From contig CM072526.1 in NCBI GenBank assembly GCA_036898135.1, forward strand, positions 54,567,821-54,631,820: a DNA stretch of 64,000 bases. Direction: 5' to 3'. The notes beneath the pieces are model-generated. The model searched no databases, was not told where the DNA came from, and was given only the letters and a program-made list of their open reading frames with translations. Below are positions 49,901 through 61,900 of the stretch, in pieces (the first letter of the stretch is position 1; each line of letters begins with the position of its first letter). A program made the translations under genes and the position numbers. This DNA is from Oncomelania hupensis (Eukaryota; Mollusca; Gastropoda; Littorinimorpha; Pomatiopsidae).

Positions 49901-52900
49901 GTATTGAGTTGTCTGTACTGATAGTACAGTAGTATGTATTGAGCTGTCTGTACTGATAGTTATGTAGTATGTATTGATCTGTCTGTACTGATAGTTATGT
50001 AGTATGTATTGATCTGTCTGTACTGATAGTTATGTAGTATGTATTGATCTGTCTGTACTGATAGATTAATTACACATACTGTACCATGACTCAACAAGTG
50101 CAATGTTTTGGCGTTGCTAGGTGATAGTGCCCTTTTAGCGGAAGCTGGCAAAAACAAATCCAACATAGAGTTGCTTCCCCTGCACCAAACCGTCCCGTGC
50201 CCCACGTGCCACAATACGCGTCTAAGCGCTCACGGCAAAGGACAGCACACCTCATTCCTTATTTGGCACTTGGTTAGAGTGGTTGTGCCTATTGTAGCTC
50301 TCTTTTTGCTGGCTTACTGCGTTCGCCCGGTAGTTCGTTATTGCTGCTGCCGGCGGAGTTGAAAGGTTTTCTCCATTTTGCTGGTTTAATATCCTATTAC
50401 CGCAGCGATTCGTCGTGTTCCACCCCGTTGCTGCGTGTCTCTCCTTTGTCGTCTGTTCACGCTAGATAGGTCGGTTTACGGTCCCTTCTGTTGCTGTTAG
50501 CGCAGCTCCCGCTACGTCCGGGATTTCTTCCGTCCCCTCTTCTGCCGTCTTCACTACCGCTTTGCTTCGTTGGCTTCGCTGTTTGTCCACTCCTGCGCCC
50601 CCTTCTTCGTTGTCTTCTGCCTTTCAGGTCAGTAGAAGTGGTGGTGAAGAGGTGGGGAGTGGTGGTAGTGAGGTGAGAGGGGCTCCTTGGTCTTGCCAGA
50701 AGTGACCTTGGGGCCGTTTCTGGTCAAGGTTTCGACCAGAAACATATAAGTGGTCGCCCTAGTTTAGGACCACATAACATTTTCCAGCAGGGACGCTCCG
50801 GCACGGCCGGGCCAGCTACTTGCTGAAGCCGTTCCCTTCTGTTTCCTACGGGATTCAGACCGGGTCGGGACTTCTGGCTTATATAAGTGGTCGCCCTAGT
50901 TTAGGACCACATTAATGTCCGGCAGGGACGCCCCGGCACGGCCGGATAAGCTCCCTGCCGAAGCCTTCCCTTCTGTTTCCTGCGGGATTCAGACCGGGTC
51001 GGGCCTTCGGGCTAATGTCAAGCTTGGGTCACGTACAGCACTGCACGCAGTGTTACGTCCAGCTGCGACAAGGGGTGTGGCTTCCGGTTCGTCCGGTTTG
51101 TCCCTCATCTCCCCACTCCAGCCCTCATTGCTCTCCACTTCCGTTTGCGGTCGTGGGGCGGGGGCTCTAGTTTCCGGTACGGGGGGTACGGTACACCCGT
51201 CACCCTCTTCCTTTTCCGGTTTGGATTCTCCCCCTCATCCTCCTTTGTACTCCACTTCCGCTTGCGGTCGTGGGGCGGGGGATCTGGTTTCCGGTACGGG
51301 GGGTACGGTACACCCGTCACCCTCTTCCTTTTCCGGTTTGGATTCTCCTTCTCATCCTCCTTTGTACTCCACTTCCGCTTGCGGTCGTGGGGCGGGGGCT
51401 CCGGTTTCCGGATCGGGGGGTACGGTTTGCCCGTGGCCCCCTTCCGTTTCCGGTTTGGGTCAAGCTTACCCTGTTCACCCTTCGACCTTTGTCACTTCCG
51501 GTTTCGGTTGTGGGTCGGGGGTACTGGTTTCCGGTGCTGTTGGTTCGATTTTTTCGTTTCCTTCCTCCGGATTACATGCGAACGCCGCTTTGCCTTTGTA
51601 CGCGCCGCCTTCTGGTGGGGATGGGGCACTCTTGGTTCCTCCTACCCTAGTTCCTGATTTCTCGGGTGCTGGGGCGTTCTATCCGGCCCTTAACCCTGAG
51701 GCTCTTTTTAGAGAGGCGGTTCAACACGCTGCGGCTTTTTGTCCTCAGGTGGTGGAGGAGGTTTCGGTGCCCCTACCACACCTCCATTCCTTCCTAGGGG
51801 GGACTCTTGCTTCTGCCGAGTCTGATGAGGCTTGCCTTGTCTTCAGGGAGTCTCCTAGTGTTAAACGTTTTGTGGATTGGGCCTTTTCTACGGCTAGAGG
51901 ACTTAAAGAGGGCGAGGCCCCTTCCTCTTCGTTTGAGGAAGTCCCTCGGTTCCCTAGAGCTTCCGCTGTGGGCTCTTTTTTTTTTTGAGTTTGTCTTCAT
52001 TGACCGGTGTTCCCGGGAGGTTCCTCTCTCGGTCTTTTCTTCCGCAGTCATCGCTCCCGGTTTCCCAGGATGATCTTGCTCTTTTGGGGGGCCTCAAGCC
52101 TTTGCCTCCTTCATCGATTCCTGTTCCAGTCGGTGGTCTGGCACAGATAGAGGAGGCTATTGTTAGGTCACTTGAGTATGCTTCTCTCGCTGACGCACTT
52201 TCTGCTGCGCTGTCTTCTGCTTTTCTTTCTGGGCACGTTTTCTGCGAGGAGGGTTCGTTGATTTCGGTGAGGTCCTTGTTGCAGGCCCTCTGTACCTCCA
52301 TCGTTCTGGGTTGCGAATCGCAGGCTATTGCCTATGTCAACCTGCTTCTTGCGCGTCGTGACGCTTTTCTTCAGTCAGCGTCTCCGTTGCCTCCGCTCTT
52401 GTCCTCCTCGCTTCGGGTGGGACCCTTGGTACCCGACTCTCTGTTTGGTCCTTATGTTCGCACAGCTGTTCGCGAGGAGTCGGACCGGTCCCAGTCGGTT
52501 GGTTTCGCCTTCTGGGCTCGAGACACCCCTTTGGCCCCGCCTTTCTTTCCTGACAGGTGTCGAGATCGCTCGGTCCGTGGTCTCTCTCCTCGGGGTGGGC
52601 CGTGTGGTACTTCCTCTTCCCGTGGCAGGGTTGAGGTAGGCCGTGGGCGTTTACGCAGTGGCGCGTTTTCCACCAGTCCTATCCCTGCCTGTCCACCCCT
52701 AGGTGTTCTACCCCTCCGGGCAGGTGGCTTGGCTCGTCAGTTTCATGCTTGGCTCGGCCTCCCCTCTGCTAGCAGTTGGGTTCTAGAGGTGATTCGGTCA
52801 GGGTTCAAACTTCAGTGGGGTTCCTCTCGGCCCCCGCTTCGTCGCTCCCCGCCTTTGTTTCGCCCCCTGTCTCCTCCTGAGGCTCAGGCGATTCTCGATG

Positions 52901-55900
52901 CGGAGGTCATAGCCCTTCTCCAGAAGGGCGCTATAGAGGAGGTCCTTTGCCCTCACTCCCCGGGGTTTTACGGCCGCCTCTTCGTTGTCCCGAGGGCATC
53001 CGGCGGTTGGCGCCCGGTGCTCGATCTTTCCTCGTTGAACAAGTTTCTTCGCCGCATTCGTTTCCGCATGGAAACTCCCGCTGCGGTGCGTATGTCTCTG
53101 CGCCCGGGGGATTGGGCTACCTCTATCGATCTTTCTGACGCCTATTTCCTTGTGTCTATTCATCCTCTTCACAGGCGTTGGATGCGTTTCGTCTGGAGAG
53201 ATCGGGTTTTTCATTTCAAAGCCCTTCCCTTTGGTTTGTCTCTCAGTCCTTGGGTTTTCACAAGGATTGTCAAAGAACTTGCTGCCGTAGTCCGCGGACT
53301 CGGGGTGCGGTTCTCTGCTTATCTTGATGACTGGTTGGTCAAGGCTAGTTCTCACGATCTCTGTCTTGTGCACACCAGGCTCGTTCTCCTTTGGGCTCGG
53401 CGCTTGGGGTTCTCTATGAACCCTCTCAAGGCTGAGTTGTCTCCATCTCAGGTTTTCAACTACCTGGGAATGTCGTTCGACACTCGCGATTGGTCGGTCC
53501 GCCCTTTGGCTCGTCGGGTGCAGAAGCTTCAGTCCCTTCTGCTACTTTTGGAGAGTCAGGATTTCGTGTCAGCCAGATTTATGGCCTCTCTTTTGGGGTC
53601 GTTTGAGTCTATGGTTCCTCTGGTTCCCCTCGCGGGAGTTCGCAAGCGGCCGATTCAACGTTGGCTTTCTTCCCGTTGGAGTCAGTCCAGCGATTCCTGG
53701 GACGCTCTTTTTCCGGTCACGGCGGACCTTCGCGCTTCTCTGCTTCCTTGGCGGAATGTTGAGTGGCTTTCTTCGGGGGTGCCTATCTCCCCTCCGCTTC
53801 CGGTGGCCGAAATCTTCACGGATGCGTCTTTGGTCGGTTGGGGTGCGCATACTGGCAGCCTTTCAGCCCACGGTTTTTGGTCTCAGGACCAGCTGTCTTG
53901 GCATATCAGTCGCCTGGAGATGGAAGCCGTTTGCCTGGCTCTTCATCGTTTTCTTCCCTCCCCGCCTCGGGGTCTCTTGCTCGTTCGCTCCGACAGTACC
54001 ACTGTGGTTTCTCTCATCAACCACTTCGGGGGTACCCATTCCCCTGCTCTCTCCATGATGGTGGAGAGCCTCCTTTTGTGGTTAGCTGATTTCGGTTGTA
54101 CGCTTGTGGCCAATCATGTCAGCGGCTCTGTCAATGTCTTGGCCGATCTTCTGAGTCGCCCTCATTGTGTGGTCCACACGGAATGGACGCTGTCCCACTC
54201 TGTTCTTCAACCAGTTTGGGCGGCGTGGTTTAAACCTCTGATTGATCTTTTTGCCACTCGTTACTCTTCCAGGCTACCCCTGTTTGTGTCGCCGGTCACA
54301 GATTGCCTGGCTTGGGCGGTGGACGCGTTGTCCATTTCTTGGGAGGGGTTGGAGGCTTATGCCTTCCCTCCATTCCCCCTCCTTCCGCGGGTTCTCAGGA
54401 AAGCTGAAGAGGAGTCCCCTTCTCTCATTCTCGTGGCTCCCTTTTGGCCAGCTCAGCCCTGGTTCCCCGATCTCCTTCGTCTTTCCCAGGGGCGGTGCAT
54501 TCCTCTCGCTCTCGGGGCGCGATTGCTTCTGCAGCCTCGATCCGGGATTCCACACGGCAATCCAAGCGTTCTCCGTCTTCACGCTTGGCTGTTGTCCGGC
54601 CTTCTATAGGGGCTTTCTGGGCTTCAGGAGACCTCGGCCGGTTCCAGCTTGCTTCCTGTTTCGGTCCTGCCATACTCGAGAGGATGGCTTCTTGGAGTCG
54701 GTTCTGTGGTCATGGCCCTACAGTCCCGGTCCTCTTCTCCAGCCTGTTCACGGTAAGTTTGTTTCAGATAAAGTTGCTTCCCTCCGTCCTTTTCGTGCTA
54801 ATCTGCACTTGTTGAGTCATGGTACAGTATGTGTAATTAATATTAAAATTTTATCTCTAAATTTATTATTAATAAGCATACTTACCATGACTCAATTTAA
54901 TGTCCCTCCCACCTCCCCGCAGTTCCAAATAAGAAATGAGGTGTGCTGTCCTTTGCCGTGAGCGCTTAGACGCGTATTGTGGCACGTGGGGCACGGGACG
55001 GTTTGGTGCAGGGGAAGCAACTCTATGTTGGATTTGTTTTTGCCAGCTTCCGCTAAAAGGGCACTATCACCTAGCAACGCCAAAACATTGCACTTGTTGA
55101 GTCATGGTAAGTATGCTTATTAATAATAAATTTAGAGATAAAATTTTAATTTATGTAGTATGTATTGAGCTGTCTGTACTGATAGTTATGTAGTATGTAT
55201 TGAGCTGTCTGTACTGATAGTTATGTAGTATGTATTGAGCTGTCTGTACTGATAGTTATGTAGTATGTATTGAGCTGTCTGTTCTGATAGTTATGTAGTA
55301 TGTATTGAGCTGTCTGTACTGATAGTTATGTAGGATGTATTGAGCTGTCTGTACTGATAGTTATGTAGTATGTATTGAGTTGTCTGTACTGATAGTTATG
55401 TAGTATGTATTGAGCTGTCTGTACTGATAGTTATGTAGGATGTATTGAGCTGTCTGTACTGATAGTTATGTAGTATGTATTGAGTTGTCTGTAGTATTGG
55501 TTATGTAGGATGTATTAGTCCTCTATGAAAGCTGAAAGGTTGAATTTGACCAGCTCCTTGAGTTGCTTTTTGAGTCATTAAGCTTGATATATAAAAATAA
55601 TTGTGTTAGTTTGATGATGATGTTTGATGATTGATTGATGATGATGAAGCTCTGCATCTAGAATGATGATGATTGATGATAATGATGATGATTGATGATG
55701 TCTTTGTGCAGATGGTGGTGTTTGTGGGCTGGTTCTGTGCCTCTGCTGCCATGACTCCCCAAATTGAGATCGGCTTGGATCAGTCCCTCTCCATGCCCAA
55801 GGTAAAAGTTTAGTGGCAGTAGCTGTAGTAAGTGGAGAAGGAGCAGCAGTAAAGGTAAAAGTTTAGTGGCAGTAGCTGTAGTAAGTGGAGAAGGAGCAGC

Positions 55901-58900
55901 AGTAAAGGTAAAAGTTTAGTGGCAGTAGCTGTAGTAAGTGGAGAAGGAGCGGCAGTAAAAGTAAAGGTTTAGTGGCAGTAGCTGTAGTAAGTGGAGAAGG
56001 AGCAGCAGTAAAGGTAAAAGTTTAGTGGCAGTAGCTGTAGTAAGTGGAGAAGGAGCAGCAGTAAAGGTAAAGGTTTAGTGGCAGTAGCTGTAGTAAGTGG
56101 AGAAGGAGCAGCAGTAAAGGTAAAGGTTTAGTGGCAGTAGCTGTAGTAAGTGGAGAAGGAGCAGCAGTAAAGGTAAAGGTTTAGTGGCAGTAGCTGTAGT
56201 AAGTGGAGAAGGAGCAGCAGTAAAGGTAAAGGTTTAGTGGCAGTAGCTGTAGTAAGTGAAGGAGCAGCAGTAAAGGTAAAAGTTTAGTGGCAGTAGCTGT
56301 AGTAAGTGGAGAAGGAGCAGCAGTAAAAGTTTAGTGGCAGTAGCTGTAGTAAGTGGAGAAGGAGCAGCAGTAAAGGTAAAGGTTTAGTGGCAGTAGCTGT
56401 AGTAAGTGAAGAAGGAGCAGGAGTAAAGGTAAAGGTTTAGTGGCAGTAGCTGTAGTAAGTGAAGAAGGAGCAGCAGTAAAGGTAAAGGTTTAGTGGCAGT
56501 AGCTGTAGTAAGTGGAGAAGGAGCAGCAGTAAAGGTTTAGTGGCAGTAGCTGTAGTAAGTGGAGAAGGAGCAGCAGTAAAGGTAAAGGTTTAGTGGCAGT
56601 AGCTGTAGTAAGTGGAGAAGGAGCAGCAGTAAAGGTAAAGGTTTAGTGGCAGTAGCTGTAGTAAGTGGAGAAGGAGCAGCAGTAAAGGTTTAGTGGCAGT
56701 AGCTGTAGTAAGTAGAGAAGGAGCAGCAGTAAAGGTTTAGTGGCAGTAGCTGTAGTAAGTGGAGAAGGAGCAGCAGTAAAGGTTTAGTGGCAGTAGCTGT
56801 AGTAAGTGGAGAAGGAGCAGCAGTAAAGGTAAAGGTTTAGTGGCAGTAGCTGTAGTAAGTGGAGAAGGAGCAGCAGTAAAAGTTTAGTGGCAGTAGCTTT
56901 AGTAAGTGGAGAAGGAGCAGCAGTAAAGGTAAAGGTTTAGTGGCAGTAGCTGTAGTAAGTGGAGAAGGAGCAGCAGTAAAAGTTTAGTGGCAGTAGCTGT
57001 GGTAAGTGGAGAAGGAGCAGCAGTAAAGGTTTAGTGGCAGTAGCTGTAGTAAGTGGAGAAGGAGCAGCAGTAAAAGTTTAGTGGCAGTAGCTGTAGTAAG
57101 TGGAGAAGGAGCAGCAGTAAAAGTAAAAGTTTAGTGGCAGTAGCTGTAGTAAGTGGAGAAGGAGCAGCAGTAAAGGTAAAGGTTTAGTGGCAGTAGCTGT
57201 AGTAAGTGGAGAAGGAGCAGCAGTAAAAGTTTAGTGGCAGTAGCTGTAGTAAGTGGAGAAGGAGCAGCAGTAAAAGTAAAGGTTTAGTGGCAGTAGCTGT
57301 AGTAAGTGGAGAAGGAGCAGCAGTAAAAGTAAAGGTTTAGTGGCAGTAGCTGTAGTAAGTGGAGAAGGAGCAGCAGTAAAAGTAAAGGTTTAGTGGCAGT
57401 AGCTGTAGTAAGTGGAGAAGGAGCAGCAGTAAAGGTAAAAGTTTAGTGGCAGTAGCTGTAGTAAGTGGAGGAGGAGCGGCAGTAAAAGTAAAAGGTGCCC
57501 CACTAATCTTACTGTTGTTGGGGAAGCAAGTGTTTGGGACCTCCTTTTTCTCTAGGCCAGCTTAATGAGGGTGGTGTCTATCACCTCTCCCTCACTGCTT
57601 TACCTTCCCCCTGTTGTGAACAGATCCAGGTACCCCATTTAGAGCTAGGCGGACTGGGGTGTGGCATGCGCTGGGTTCAGGTTCAATACTTTTGTGTCAC
57701 TTGGTGGTTGCCTTCCAAGCATGTTCATCCATCCAAGTAGTGACCCTTCCCAACGTTGATTAACATGAACCATTGCTAGCGTGTGCCCAGACCACTGCAC
57801 TGCTGTGTCATCCATCCAAGTAGTGACCCTTCCCAACGTTGATTAACATGAACCATTACTAGCGTGTGCCCAGACCACTGCACTGCCGTGCCACCCAGAG
57901 CGGCAGTAGCAAAAACAATAGCAGTAGCAGTAGTAGAGTTTTCTTTGCACAGACTACTGTTTGGCTTTTTGCTAACCTGCACTGCCTTTGTGTGGTGACA
58001 GGACTCTTACGTGCTGAACTACTTTGAGAACCTCAATAAGTACCTGTCAGTGGGGGCTCCGGTCTACTTTGTGGTCAAAGACGGTTACAACTACACCAGC
58101 ACCAGCCAACAAAACGGTATCTGCGGCGGCAATGGCTGTCCGGAAGACTCTCTCCTTGGTCAACTGTTCCATGCCTCCCAGCAGGCCAACTAGTGAGTTC
58201 AAGTTGCCCTCACACTTTGGGATATGTATATTCAGTCATACATTATTATTATAATTATTATTGTTATTAGTATTATTTTATTTTATTTTTTATAATAAAT
58301 AATAAATTAATGTTATTATTGCATTTGCAGCAACATTTACTTACAAGCCTGTATGATATCTGACATTTAAATCCTCTCTTAAAACTCAATATTTTTCTTT
58401 CACCTATTGAAATGACTGAAACAAATCTGCAACATCATTGTTTGTGTGCGTGCGTGTGTATGTGTGTTTGAGAGTCATTAGTTTTTACATATAAGCTTAC
58501 TGTTACGAGTTTCTCTAGTTCCAGTGGAGATGTGATCATTTCATGAAGTTTGGGACTTGGGGTGATTTGAATATATCCAGTTTTTGACTTTACTTGGTCC
58601 ATTTCAACCAAAGTAACACAGCATTTGGGACAGTGGCAGCATTTGAATATTAGCAAAACAGCATTTGGGTCAGTGGCAGCATTTGAATATTAGCAAAACA
58701 GCATTTGGGACAGTGGCAGCATTTGAATATTAGCAAAACAGCATTTGGGACAGTGGCAGCATTTGAATATTAGCAAAACAGCATTTGGGACAGTGGCAGC
58801 ATTTGAATATTAGCAAAACAGCATTTGGGACAGTGGCAGTATATGAATTTCAGTTAGAGGTCACTGCATGAGGCAGTCTTTACTGTACATACATGTGTAT

Positions 58901-61900
58901 GTGTGTGTGTGTGGGGGGGGGGGGAAGTCTTTACTGTACATACAGGTGTATGTGTGTGTGAGGCAGTCTTTACTGTACATGCATGTGTATGTGTGTGTGA
59001 GGCAGTCTTTACTGTACATACAAGTGTATGTGTGTGTGTGTGTGTTGCAGCTCTCGCATTGCTCACTCAGCTGGCTCCTGGTTGGATGACTATTTTGCCT
59101 GGCTAACACCGGGTGGAAATCCACCCTGTTGTCGCTTTAACAATCGCACTGGGGACTTCTGTCCTGCCACCTGTGAGTCCAAAATTCATTGTCAGCTTTG
59201 TGTGGGAAATAAGGTGTACAATAAACTTGATCATTGCCTGCTGTGTGGTGGAATGGATGCAAAACAAATTTGAAAGAGAATTGTGGACTAAAATAAATAC
59301 AATAGATGCGTACTGTGTTTATTTATCTTGGAGGAAAATAAGAAGGATTTTCTATTATATGATAGTTACTTTCCAACCTACAATGTTGTGTAAACTATTA
59401 CTTCGCTCAGCCCCCAAAGATTTCACAGTTTAAACGTTACATTATCATTATTGTTGTTGTTGTAGTGGGGTATTTTCTACATGATATAATAATAACAACA
59501 ACAATAACAACATTTAATTATAAAAACTCCAAAAGAACCCCGTTTTTATTCATGTCTGATTCACTGTCAGCTCTTCAGGCTCTTTCCATGAGAAAGATAT
59601 CGCACCCTTTTCTGGCAGAGATCCATGACCTTCACACAACTTGTTTCTGAGGGTAAAAAGATAGTTTTTATGTGGGTACCTAGTCACATGGGCATCCGCG
59701 GCAATATTGCAGTGGACAAAGCGGCTAAAGAAGCTCTGCATCTAGATGTCCCTTCAGAGATTTTTCAGTTTGTTGCGTACTCTGACCTGCGTTGCATGAT
59801 TGGATCTTATTGTAGACAGCTGTGGCAGACCGAATGGTCTAATCAAATCAATAACAAATTATTTCAAATTCTTCCAGATTTGTCTGCTTCTTTGCCTAAC
59901 TTTGCGTCCACCCGTAAAGAAGAAACTGTTTTGGCTCGCCTTCATATTGGGCATACTTATGTCACCCATAGTTTCCTTTTAAAAGGAAAAGAATCACCTT
60001 GGTGCTTTGCATGTGACAAATCCTTTACCGTTCGCCATTTTATGTCTGAATGTGCTGATGTGGTTGATGAAAGAGAAAGATGTTTTGGTCCAATACCTGT
60101 TAATGAGATTTTTAAAGTCTGCAATAGTCAACACCTGTTTCAATGTTTACATGATGGTTTGTTTTTATGGCATATAAATCATATCGTCTTGTTTTGTATT
60201 CTTGGTTGGATTTTATTGGTAAGACTGATTTTAGTTACATTTTTTTCATATTTAAATGTTAACAGTTTAGTCTGATTTTACTTAATTTTGTGTGGTCCTG
60301 ATTCGGCTCTTGGCAGACCACTGGACCCTATAAATACTGAATATCTATCTATCTAGCTATTATAAAAACTTGAATGTTGTTTCAGCTAACGATTCATCCT
60401 GCATAGAATGTCAGACACATTCGTTTATACACGGGCGACCGCAAGAGGTGGATTTTATGAAGTTTTTGCCTTGGTACTTGAAAGACAACCCTGAAATACT
60501 CTGCGCCAAAGGGTAAGTCTGCGGCTCCTTGAACTACATGAAGACGAGACAAGAAACTGTCATAAAATTCACTTGCAAGGGGAAAGAAACACTTTAAAAC
60601 TATTTCATTTTGAGTATACCCTTATGTACATGCAAACTAAGCAGTGAAACTGTTGTTAATTTACTGGCCACAGTGTTTGGCGTTAATGATATCTGGTAGT
60701 AGAAGCTGGGTTGTAGAAGTGCTGTGGCCCAGTGGTCCACTGTGATTCATTGAATGTCTGTGGTGTTGCAGAGGTCACGCAGCTTATGGCGCTGGGGTAC
60801 AGCTACTGCACAATGGTACAGAAGTTGGGGGTGAGCTTTCTTTTCCATTCTTTCACAAACATGTACAAAGTGCTGTCAATGCTTTTTGACAAATGTCACA
60901 CACAGACATCTTTGGTAATCCTCACTATAATAAAGCAGGTCCTACAGATTTCGGCATGCCAATCCTGTACAGCAAAATGTTGAAATAGTGTTACATCACA
61001 ACCAAATTGAACCCTACAAAGGTTAGTGATGATCATTGATCTCTATCAAGGTGCATTAGTTTGCCTGACATACATGTATAGAGACAAGTTTTCCAGATAT
61101 GCGCATGCAGGTATATTGTCAAATTATTTTGGGCACTTTCTTGTGTGTAGATTAACGTCCCCGGACACGTTGCGTATAGGGGACAGGGAATACACTGTCT
61201 TTTTACATGACTGTTTAAATGCACCTGGAAGTAAGAGCACACAAAATATATAGTGGGCATTTCCATGTTTAGTAGTGTGAGCCCAGCTGATGGAAATGGC
61301 GCTGCACTTGGCAGTATATTCTATGAACATACTTTGAGCCTGCCGCATGCATGTATGTTGTTTGAAGGTGAACTTGGTGTTTGCTTTTCAGCCACGTACT
61401 TCATGACCTACCATACGGTGCTGAAGACATCAGCTGACTACATTGACGCCCTGCGGCAGGCACGCCATATCAGCGCCAACATCTCGTTAACACTGAGGAA
61501 TATGCACGTGGTGGAGGGACACGGCGACCCTGATGGAAACCTCTTGGACGAGGTCTTCCCGTACAGGTCAGATTGTTACGTAATACTTGCAGTCCTATCA
61601 GCATTTTTGCTGTCTCGCGTGTTAGGTAATACTTGCAGTTCTGTCAGCATTTCTACTGTCTCACGTCTTATTACTGTAACATTGTGGCTGCAGTGTTCAA
61701 GATTGTGTGTTCTTAATATCATAAAATGCTACAACTCTTAACAAATTTCGAAGCGTGAGTCATTTTGGTACCAACGTTTGAGGTGTGTGATGAGAAACCT
61801 CCTGTGTACTTCGTGATCTTTGTGGACAGAATGGCAGTCCCACTTTATAATGCTAACAGTTAGTATTGTGTGTGGTGGTGGAGTAGCGGTGACGGTGTGT

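Larger units (their letters stand above)
50065..55150 (+). mobile_element. DIRS-order retrotransposon, 5086 bp, in NPC1 intron 17
   Basis: The element has the full structural signature of DIRS retrotransposons. It has inverted terminal repeats (50082-50266 and 54925-55109) with non-identical outer extensions. An internal complementary region (54804-54895) equals the joined complements of both outer ends. There is no target-site duplication: the satellite reads GATAG before it and TTATGTAG after it, rejoining the unit exactly. It encodes a GAG-like ORF and an RT-RNase H ORF of DIRS type. DIRS elements normally also encode a tyrosine recombinase, and only a possible stub is present here. It lies in the sense orientation of NPC1. 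The terminal repeats differ at one position by my reading, so insertion is probably recent. Confidence 0.93.

Noticed and set aside
50108..50362. 84-residue ORF in the DIRS left repeat, and its 63-residue counterpart at 54892-55083
   Set aside because: Both are the same inverted terminal repeat read inward. The shared part is repeat sequence, and the C-terminal ends differ after the repeat stops.
45150..55515. CRISPR-like array
   Set aside because: The 35-bp units are contiguous with no unique spacers, in a eukaryotic intron. This is a satellite.
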